From an uncultured Flammeovirgaceae bacterium (GTDB taxonomy: Bacteria; Bacteroidota; Bacteroidia; Cytophagales; Cyclobacteriaceae): a stretch of 8,874 nucleotides of DNA. Position numbers and translations under genes: made by a program. The notes beneath the pieces were generated by a model that was not told the DNA's origin, did not search any database, and was given only the letters and a program-made list of their open reading frames with translations. Within the stretch, counting starts at the first letter, position 1. Every line of letters starts with the position of its first letter. Positions 1 through 5,414 of the stretch are shown piece by piece. The DNA lies in NCBI GenBank assembly GCA_937138955.1, contig CAKZPJ010000038.1, positions 1 to 8,874 on the forward strand, written 5' to 3'.

Positions 1-98
1 AAAATCTTTAAAAAGTTATATCCAAAATAATTGGTTCTATCTTATAATTCCCGGTGGCTTCTCTGACTGCTTGATGATGAAGTTATTATCTACCAACG

Positions 99-115
99 AA
101 GTGGACGCCACGCGG
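99..115 (+). repeat. 17-base dispersed repeat, copy 1
   Basis: Bases 99-115 read AAGTGGACGCCACGCGG. The same word occurs inverted at 662-678, and 16 of its bases recur in direct orientation at 779-795. The core GTGG-ACG-CCAC is itself a small dyad. This copy lies exactly where the IS110 recombinase relic stops being recognisable, so the truncation point and the repeat coincide. It could be a REP-like intergenic repeat, a short element end or a recombination scar; the sequence alone does not decide. Confidence 0.8.
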
Positions 116-606
116 CCGTATCTTTTAGCTCAGTAATGGTCTGCTTCAGACGTGCTTTATTTTTAGTAAGCCGATCACGGAAGGCCATCAGATTCTTCAA
201 CTTGAGCAAACAAGCCGGGGGTAACTGCCTAGGTTTCAATGTGCGCTCATGCAGACAGACCAACGGAGCAATGCGTTGCGAGTCTACCGCGCGACGGTCG
301 CTTGATCGTTTTTACCTTGGGTGATTCCTAGAGACCGTTTCAAATGCAAAGGGCTCACTAGCGTATAAGACAGAGTATGCTCTTGCAAAAAGCAGCGTAG
401 TGCCAGCGTATAATGACCCGTGTGCTCCATGCAAAACAAGCTGTTGCTGCCTTCTGCTTTTTCAACCAGGTAAGCAACTGTTTGAACCCGGTAGTTGTGT
501 TAGCAAATTATTGATGATTGAAATCATCAGGGTTTTCTTTACAGCAGAAAGCAACATCCAGGATAGCTTTGGAAACATCGATACCGACAAAATAGCTGAA
601 CTTCAT
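116..606 (-). pseudogene. IS110-family recombinase relic, N-terminal part, frameshifted
   Basis: This is the remains of an IS110-type transposase with a RuvC-like DEDD catalytic domain. The likely start is the ATG at 606-604, which opens MKFSYFVGIDVSK, a typical IS110 N-terminus. This frame has a TAA at 510-508 and then resumes with FANTTTGFKQLLTWLKKQ. From about 439 a second frame gives LFCMEHTGHYTLAL, then VSPLHLKRSLGITQGKNDQ down to 302. From 287 a third frame gives VDSQRIAPLVCLHERTLKP, then LLKLKNLMAFRDRLTKNKAR and TITELKD. Read across the breaks, all four acidic catalytic residues survive: D at 579-577, E at 427-425, D at 307-305 and D at 284-282. Only about 160 residues remain; intact relatives have roughly 320-400, so the C-terminal serine-containing domain is gone. 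The gene cannot make a working enzyme. Small plus-strand reading frames across it (136-324, 400-684) are antisense shadows. Confidence 0.85.
288..301 (-). other. 14-base palindromic insertion inside the IS110 relic
   Basis: These 14 bases separate the NDQ codons from the VDSQRIA codons, which are normally contiguous in IS110 recombinases. They account exactly for the frame change here. Eleven of the bases (291-301) form a near-palindrome, GCGAC-G-GTCGC. The insertion splits the third and fourth catalytic aspartates. It could be a small duplication, a footprint or a replication error. Confidence 0.55.
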
Positions 607-660
607 AACTTCGTTGTTAGGGTGAAACATCAAGACCCAAATGTATTGAAGCCGCTAATC

Positions 661-678
661 CCCGCGTGGCGTCCACTT
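661..678 (-). repeat. 17-base dispersed repeat, copy 2 (inverted)
   Basis: On the minus strand these bases read AAGTGGACGCCACGCGGG. The copy matches 99-115 over 17 bases and 779-795 over 17 bases, slightly offset. It lies about 55 bases upstream of the IS110 relic start. Paired with 779-795 it would form a perfect 17-base-pair stem closing a loop of about 101 bases. Paired with 99-115 it brackets the whole recombinase relic as inverted repeats. Confidence 0.8.
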
Positions 679-778
679 TCGTAAGTCTTCCTTAATGTTC
701 TAAATGGCACAAGGCTTGATACAAAAGTGTAAGGGCCACCGCGGCGCGGACTAATTCCGGCGCTAAAGCTAATTTATT
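679..778. other. Noncoding stretch between inverted repeats, upstream of the IS110 relic
   Basis: No reading frame here resembles a protein I recognise. The segment is bounded by the inverted 17-base repeats at 661-678 and 779-795. It holds a GC-rich knot, CCGCGGCGCGG, at about 739-749 in otherwise AT-rich DNA, followed by a CGGA/TCCG mini-hairpin. In IS110-group elements the region just upstream of the recombinase gene is known to encode the structured bridge RNA, so a degraded trace of it could lie here. That is inference from position only. Confidence 0.3.
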
Positions 779-795
779 AGTGGACGCCACGCGGG
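779..795 (+). repeat. 17-base dispersed repeat, copy 3
   Basis: Bases 779-795 read AGTGGACGCCACGCGGG, in the same orientation as copy 1 and inverted relative to copy 2. The flanks differ from those of the other copies, so the shared unit is about 16-17 bases and not a longer duplication. Confidence 0.8.
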
Positions 796-805
796 CGACC
801 CCGTA

Positions 806-877
806 GCCATCGGATAGTCTCTCAAATTGTGCTTGCATATCTTATCAGTTTGGTTTCTAATAAGATATACCGATGGC
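806..877. repeat. Nested inverted repeats between the IS110 and IS66 relics
   Basis: The outer arms are GCCATCGG (806-813) and CCGATGGC (870-877), both perfect. The inner arms are ATATCTTAT (837-845) and ATAAGATAT (860-868), a perfect 9-base-pair stem with a 14-base loop. The inner right arm almost abuts the outer right arm, while the left arms are 23 bases apart, so the shape is a hairpin with a one-sided bulge. A transposon end, a terminator or a small RNA are all possible. There is no T-tract directly after it that would single out a terminator. Confidence 0.55.
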
Positions 878-970
878 CTTTCTTTCCAAATCAAAATTCC
901 CTAACACGCTCGTATGTTTGTGGAAGTCACATGACTCAGACGAATATAGTAGCTTAGTGTTCCTAGGCAG
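878..970. other. Noncoding gap before the IS66 relic
   Basis: I find no intact gene in this stretch. The missing N-terminal part of the IS66 transposase would be expected here, but stop codons (for example TAG at 950-952) interrupt the frame leading into 971. No convincing IS66 N-terminal motif is visible in any frame. The DNA is either too decayed or of other origin. Confidence 0.5.
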
Positions 971-1632
971 ATGAAGGATGTCTTCGGTTTGTCTATCAGC
1001 GAAGGTAGTATCAGCAACTTACTGCAAAGAACTGCCCGAAAGACCAGTCCGATCTACGAGCATATTCAAGCAGAACTCCAAACGGCTACTTATGTAGGCA
1101 GTGATGAGACTGGGGCTAAGATCAATGGCAAGAACGCTTGGGTATGGGTATGGCAGAATGCGAAGAATACCTTTTTGAAAGTTTCCCCTTCTCGGGAGCC
1201 AAACGGTGGAAGAGACTTTCCCGGATGGACTGCCTCAAGCTACTATCGGTTCAGATCGCTGAACCCAGCAGCGAGGAAAAGTTTATCAGCCAACCGAAAA
1301 GAAAGCTTACCAGCTAGAGTGCCGACTGAATCGTTTGTTGATCCGACACCTAGACCCAGAGCAATATCTTAATACCCTTATCTTTCCAGAAGTCTTTGCT
1401 CAAGCACCGGGACTCGTTGTTGGTCTTCCTCTATGATTTGGAAGTGCCCCCCGATAACAATGCCTCAGAGAGGGCTATCCGCAATGTGAAAGTAAAGCAG
1501 AAAGTCTCTGGCCAGTTCAAAACCGGTCAAAATGCTTTCTGTACGCTGCGTTCAGTCATTGATACGCTTAAAAATCGCAACTTAAATGTCTTTGATTACC
1601 TAGCGCAAATCATGGCTAGCCCGGCTACCTAA
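971..1632 (+). pseudogene. IS66-family transposase relic, central and C-terminal parts, frameshifted
   Basis: This is the remains of an IS66-type DDE transposase. The first frame (971 to about 1200) starts at KDVFGLSISEGSISNLL and continues to YVGSDETGAKINGKNAWVWV, which holds the first catalytic Asp (1103-1105). A second frame (about 1209-1395) gives TFPDGLPQATIGSD, with the second Asp at 1254-1256. A TGA at 1260-1262 follows where a Trp codon is usual, and then AYQLECRLNRLLIRHLDPEQ. The third frame (about 1396-1632) gives KHRDSLLVFLYDLEVPPDNN, ASERAIRNVKVKQKVSGQFK and RSVIDTLKNRNLNVFDYL, with the catalytic Glu at 1468-1470. The conserved HxLCxAHLLREL-type block expected after the second Asp is absent, so there is an internal deletion as well as frameshifts. 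The N-terminal zinc-binding and leucine-zipper region is also missing, and no TnpA or TnpB partner genes are nearby. The element is dead. Confidence 0.88.
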
Positions 1633-1675
1633 GTAGCTACTAGTTTAAGAAGCATTCCTAAAAAACAGTCTCTGC

Positions 1676-2815
1676 TTAACCAATGGCCTGCTCCAAATCA
1701 GCAATTAAATCAGCACTATCTTCAATACCTACGCTCAACCGAATTAACGAATCGCTTAACCCGGTTTTTACCCGCTCTTCTTGCGGAATGCTGGCGTGAG
1801 TCATACTGGCCGGATGCCCCGCTAGAGACTCGACCCCTCCTAAAGATTCTGCTAAAGCAAATACTTTCAACTTTTCTAGTGTCTGAAAAGCGTCTTCCAT
1901 CCGGTCTCCTTTTAATACAAAGGATAGCATACCGCCAAAATCACGCATTTGCTTACGGGCTATTTCGTAACCTACCGATGTTTCTAAACCAGGGTAGTAA
2001 ATGCGATCAACTTTAGTATGGTTATTCAGGTATTCAGCTACCTTCTGGCCGTTCTCACAGTGACGCTGCATTCGCACGTGCAGCGTTTTAATTCCTCTCA
2101 GTACCAGAAAGCAATCTTGAGGACCCGGCACAGCACCGCAACTATTCTGAATAAACCCTAGCTGTTCATCTAGTTCGCTATCGTTTACAATCACCGCACC
2201 CATTACCGTATCGGAATGCCCACCTAAATATTTGGTGATGGAGTGCAGTACCATATCCGCCCCCAAGTCCAGTGGGTTTTGCAGATAAGGCGTAGCAAAG
2301 GTATTATCTACCACCGTCCAAGCATTATGAGTTTTAGCCAGATTAGCCACAGCCTGAATATCCACCACATTCATCATTGGATTGGTGGGAGTTTCTACCC
2401 AGAACATCCGAGTTTTGTCGGTAATCTTTTCCTTCGCTGATTCCAGATTATTCATCGGAACAAAATGAAACTTGATGCCATAATTGGCAAAGATTTTGGT
2501 AAAGATTCGGTAGGAGCCCCCGTACAGATCGTTGGTGGAAATTACTTCGTCGCCGGGTTTAAGCAGTTTTATAACCGCATCAACCGCCGCCATACCGGAA
2601 GCAAAGCAACGGGCGTGGCTACCGTTTTCTAGCGCGGCGAGATTATTTTCCAAAGCATGGCGGGTTGGGTTCTGAGTACGAGCGTATTCGTAGCCTTGGT
2701 GGTCGCCAGGTGAGGCTTGTACGTAAGTAGAAGTTTGGTAAATAGGGGTCATGATTGCCCCGGTGGTGGGGTCAGGCTCTACCCCGGAGTGAATGGCTTT
2801 GGTTCCGAATTTCAT
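1676..2815 (-). CDS. Trans-sulfuration PLP enzyme (cystathionine gamma-synthase / gamma-lyase family)
   Basis: This is a cytoplasmic fold-type I PLP enzyme of the Cys/Met metabolism family. It either joins an activated homoserine to cysteine to give cystathionine or cleaves cystathionine to cysteine. From the ATG at 2815 it is 379 residues, the usual family length. Upstream in-frame TTG codons would add 11 nonconserved residues and were not used. Visible motifs are YEYARTQNPTR (about 42-52, phosphate contacts from the neighbouring subunit), SGMAA (about 73-77), VVDNTFATPYLQNPL with the pyridine-binding Asp at about 170, and SITKYLGGHSD with the PLP Schiff-base Lys at about 195. LAESLGGVESL follows, with Glu at about 329, then MTHASIP near the C-terminus. 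All key residues are present, so the enzyme should be active. That Glu occurs in both E. coli MetB and human CGL, so synthase and lyase cannot be separated here. The gene is divergent from the membrane protein gene across a 122-base gap. No other sulfur-metabolism gene is in the window. Confidence 0.93.
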   Translation of the reverse strand: MKFGTKAIHSGVEPDPTTGAIMTPIYQTSTYVQASPGDHQGYEYARTQNPTRHALENNLAALENGSHARCFASGMAAVDAVIKLLKPGDEVISTNDLYGGSYRIFTKIFANYGIKFHFVPMNNLESAKEKITDKTRMFWVETPTNPMMNVVDIQAVANLAKTHNAWTVVDNTFATPYLQNPLDLGADMVLHSITKYLGGHSDTVMGAVIVNDSELDEQLGFIQNSCGAVPGPQDCFLVLRGIKTLHVRMQRHCENGQKVAEYLNNHTKVDRIYYPGLETSVGYEIARKQMRDFGGMLSFVLKGDRMEDAFQTLEKLKVFALAESLGGVESLAGHPASMTHASIPQEERVKTGLSDSLIRLSVGIEDSADLIADLEQAIG

Positions 2816-2937
2816 AAGTACAGTAGATTGAAAAAGAGAGATAGCCAATCTTACGAGATTATTACGTTTTAGTTCTCAGAATTGACTAACCTACACAACT
2901 AAATAGATGAGGCCGATTGGTCGTCCTCGAGAAGATT
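2816..2937. promoter_or_regulatory. Divergent intergenic region, presumed promoters for both flanking genes
   Basis: This 122-base gap must carry the start signals of both divergent genes, unless transcription enters from outside. It is AT-rich. On the minus strand, TAAGATTG (about 2842-2849) is one mismatch from the Bacteroidota -7 consensus TAnnTTTG, but I see no TTG at the -33 position. No convincing plus-strand promoter is visible. I see no riboswitch-like structure in front of the trans-sulfuration gene, although the leader is too short to hold a large one. Confidence 0.35.
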
Positions 2938-3687
2938 ATGATAAAGCAGGCTGTTCGTAATTTAAATACAACTTTTCGACACCATCGCACTACGTTATTG
3001 CTTTTCGGGTGGATGAGCATTTGCCCCTTACTCAGCAGCTCCATAATCTCTTACAAAGTAGTTCAGTACGAACAGGCTCTTTCTGTCCTTTCTGGTGAAA
3101 TCTGGCTACTAATTGGCGTAATAAGCTGCTTGGCTATGGGCATTGCCCTGATACCTGCTTCTTTAGTAGCCCTAGTAGCGGGGTATTTTTTAGGCTTTTC
3201 AACTTTACCTGGAGTAGTTATTCTTTATACTCTTGCTTCTCTGATAGGATTTCAGTTAACGCGATGGATAGACCAGGGAGTATTCATTGGTGTACTGAAA
3301 CAATTACCGCCCAAACAGGCGAAGGTAGCTCATCAAATCGAACGGGGTATTGTCCACAACCAATTAGGCTTGACTACCTTAGCTCGGATGTCACCAATCA
3401 TGCCCTTTACCGTGATGAATATGGTATTACCTTTAGCGGGAGTATCGTTACGGAATTATTTACTGGGAGGATTTATTGGAATGTTACCCCGAACATTTTT
3501 CCTGATTTGGTTAGGAAACCAAGCTCAAGAAATTCGCTTTTTAATCGAGCACAATGGTGATATTACCACTCAACTACTTTCGGCCAGCATCGTAGTTCTG
3601 ACGCTTATTGGAACTGGATATTACGCCAAGCGTATTTTCCAGCAGCAGTTACCACAAACCCCATTCAAAAATAAAGAGAGACAATAA
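2938..3687 (+). CDS. VTT-domain (TVP38/TMEM64, DedA-like) membrane protein
   Basis: This is an integral inner-membrane protein of 249 residues from the ATG at 2938. A TTG at 2917 in the same frame would add seven poorly hydrophobic residues and is less likely. The VTT core is recognisable in order: LIPASLVALVAGYFLGF (71-87, with the G-Y-x-x-G-type turn), LARMSPIMPFTVMNMVLPLA (148-167, the Arg-x-x-Pro...Pro-Phe re-entrant motif) and GGFIGMLPRTFFLIWLG (177-193, Gly...Pro-x-Thr). Hydrophobic stretches at about 17-38, 54-82, 90-108, 172-194 and 211-230 suggest five or six membrane segments or re-entrant loops. The C-terminal tail is basic and polar. Relatives in the DedA/VTT superfamily are linked to lipid scrambling and envelope homeostasis, but the substrate here is unknown. 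The gene converges on susD, and its last codons and stop overlap a terminator hairpin. Confidence 0.88.
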   Translation: MIKQAVRNLNTTFRHHRTTLLLFGWMSICPLLSSSIISYKVVQYEQALSVLSGEIWLLIGVISCLAMGIALIPASLVALVAGYFLGFSTLPGVVILYTLASLIGFQLTRWIDQGVFIGVLKQLPPKQAKVAHQIERGIVHNQLGLTTLARMSPIMPFTVMNMVLPLAGVSLRNYLLGGFIGMLPRTFFLIWLGNQAQEIRFLIEHNGDITTQLLSASIVVLTLIGTGYYAKRIFQQQLPQTPFKNKERQ

Positions 3688-3701
3688 TACGTTGCCTCTC
3701 T
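3667..3701 (-). terminator. Rho-independent terminator of the susCD operon
   Basis: On the minus strand a 10-base-pair stem (3701-3692 with 3684-3675) closes a 7-base loop (3691-3685), followed by TTATTTTT (3674-3667). In minus-strand RNA every position pairs, with one G-U wobble (3695 with 3681). In plus-strand RNA the same position is an A-C mismatch and the following T-tract is poor, so the signal favours the susCD direction. It starts 20 bases after the susD stop and overlaps the last codons and stop (3685-3687) of the convergent membrane protein gene. Confidence 0.75.
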
Positions 3702-3720
3702 ATTAAATCTCAAGTATCAG

Positions 3721-5370
3721 TTAATACCCTGAATTCTGTTGAATCAAGTCAGTACCTACCAGATCAATCTGAGCCTGAGGAATGGGCATGTATTCGTGCT
3801 TATTCGCTTCAAATTGAGCTCCTGCTAGGTGGGTGCGACGAGTTCGTTCTACTTCCAGGTAGTCATTAATTACTTCATCGGCGATGCCCCAGCGTACCAG
3901 ATCAAAGAAGCGATGCCCTTCGTGGGCCAGTTCCAACCGACGTTCGGTACGCAGTGCCGTAATAGCTTCACCGTAGCTTGCAAACAACTCGTAGGGTTGT
4001 ACTAGGTAGTTAGCCGCGGGCGTGCTACCATCTAGCATCATCACGTACTCGCTATTCATCGCTCGTTCCCGCACTTGGTTGATGTACTGCCGTCCGGTTT
4101 CCAGATTACCCAGTTCAATGGACGCTTCGGCTTTCCACAATAATAAATCCGCGTAGCGAATGACATAGTAATTCAGCGCATTTACGTAGGGCCAAACGGG
4201 TAAATAGCTGGAAGAGTTAGCGGAAACTACTCGCTTCTTAGGGCCATACGGCCCGTAAGTCGCTAGATCGCGAGCCCAGCTTTCTTGGTACAAGCTATCT
4301 AAGTCTAGATAAGGAATACCCGGACGAGCCGTAGTATGATCGAGCCGGGTATCAATGAAATCATCTTCAGTCACATCTACGTTGTCCAGCACCGGTAGTC
4401 CGTCTGCATTAGTTTTGTAAGCATTGATCAGATTCTGGGTAGGACGATGAAAGCCGTACTGCGGATAAAACGGCCCGCCGGGAGGGGCTAGCCGATCCCC
4501 AATACCACCGTTGAAGTTTCGGGGAGAACCGTCGTTGATGGAGTGCTGAATGGCGAAGATAATTTCCGCACCATTATCATTTTCCGGTAAAAATACATCC
4601 CGAAAGTTTGCTATCAGGCGGTACTGACTGCTATTAATTACTTCATCGGCAGCCGCATTAGCCTCTGTCCATTTTTCTTGGAAAACATAGGTCTTAGTCA
4701 AATACGCCTGGGCCGCCCACTTAGTAGCCCGACCCGGATCAGCCTGGGTATTGGGTAAAGCGGTAAAAGCCGCTTGGAAATCTTCTTCAATCTTTTGCCA
4801 AAGCTGTTCCGAAGACAACGCGGTGTTAGAAACATTATAGTCATCGATACCCTCCGCCGTTTCGTCGAGATAAGGTATCTGATTGTAGGTTTTCTTCAGT
4901 TCAAAATAAAAGTGTCCCCGCAAAAAGCGCATTTCGCCCATTCTTTGGACTTTAAGTTCAGCGTCGAACTCTTCAGAAGCATTCAGTAGGCGAATGGCTT
5001 GATTTGCTCGGTTCACCCCTTCGTACAGGGCGAGCCACTTACGTTGTACATCAATGATGGTAGGGTCAGTATTGTATATTTCCATCTGGTGGATTTGGTT
5101 CTGATCACCGGTTCCGCCCCCGCCCTTGTAGGCATCATCCGAAAGTACGTCACCAAAACTCCAGTTGGAGGCGGGGGAGTTGAACGCATTAGTGGCCTCG
5201 TCAATCTGTCCGTTCAGAATACTGTAGGCTGAGATAATCACTCCCTCTACATTTTCAGGCTCTAAAATTTGCTCCGGGGTGAGTTCCCCAATGGGTTCTT
5301 CTTGCAAAAAACTATCTTCCGAGCATGCGCTTAAGGCTACGCAAACGAATAAAATAAGTATCTTTTTCAT
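3721..5370 (-). CDS. susD-like: SusD/RagB-family surface nutrient-binding lipoprotein
   Basis: This is the lipoprotein partner of the adjacent SusC channel. It sits on the outer face of the outer membrane and captures ligand, closing over the channel like a lid. From the ATG at 5370 it is 549 residues. The in-frame TTG at 5394 would put eight polar residues before the signal peptide and is rejected. The signal peptide MKKILILFVCVALSA ends in a lipobox (LSAC, Cys16). The acidic SED just after the Cys fits the Bacteroidota surface-export signal for lipoproteins. The N-terminal half carries the helical TPR-like region with WLALYEGVNRANQAI and MGEMRFLRGHFYFELKKTYN. Family C-terminal motifs are EGHRFFDLVRWG (about 484-495), YMPIPQAQIDL (about 527-537) and a final QQNSGY. 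The gene starts 44 bases after the susC stop, so the two are co-transcribed. Nothing in the protein names its ligand, and no hydrolase lies next to it. Confidence 0.95.
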   Translation of the reverse strand: MKKILILFVCVALSACSEDSFLQEEPIGELTPEQILEPENVEGVIISAYSILNGQIDEATNAFNSPASNWSFGDVLSDDAYKGGGGTGDQNQIHQMEIYNTDPTIIDVQRKWLALYEGVNRANQAIRLLNASEEFDAELKVQRMGEMRFLRGHFYFELKKTYNQIPYLDETAEGIDDYNVSNTALSSEQLWQKIEEDFQAAFTALPNTQADPGRATKWAAQAYLTKTYVFQEKWTEANAAADEVINSSQYRLIANFRDVFLPENDNGAEIIFAIQHSINDGSPRNFNGGIGDRLAPPGGPFYPQYGFHRPTQNLINAYKTNADGLPVLDNVDVTEDDFIDTRLDHTTARPGIPYLDLDSLYQESWARDLATYGPYGPKKRVVSANSSSYLPVWPYVNALNYYVIRYADLLLWKAEASIELGNLETGRQYINQVRERAMNSEYVMMLDGSTPAANYLVQPYELFASYGEAITALRTERRLELAHEGHRFFDLVRWGIADEVINDYLEVERTRRTHLAGAQFEANKHEYMPIPQAQIDLVGTDLIQQNSGY

Positions 5371-5414
5371 GGTTGAATTGATTTTATTAGTCAATCAAAT
5401 GAGTGTGTAAATAA

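Noticed and set aside
99..678. Inverted 17-base copies as terminal inverted repeats of the IS110 element
   Set aside because: IS110 elements lack such ends, a third copy lies outside the pair, and the recombinase is truncated at copy 1. A resident repeat explains the data at least as well.
136..684. Two plus-strand reading frames (136-324, 400-684) as small hypothetical proteins
   Set aside because: Both lie antisense to recognisable IS110 recombinase coding sequence and have no family features of their own.
971..1632. Plus-strand frames 971-1372 and 1396-1632 as two separate transposase genes
   Set aside because: They are two of three frames of a single broken IS66 transposase. The C-terminal part of 971-1372 after about 1200 reads out of frame and matches nothing.
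1633..1677. Terminator hairpin for the trans-sulfuration gene (AAGCA/TGCTT near 1650-1677, GTAGCTAC at 1633-1640)
   Set aside because: The stem is only five base pairs with a large loop and overlaps the stop codon. No T-tract follows on the minus strand at the right distance.
2813..2848. Upstream TTG starts for the intact genes (2848, 2917, 5394, 8558)
   Set aside because: Each adds 7-11 residues before a conserved N-terminus or signal peptide, and an ATG gives the normal family length in every case.
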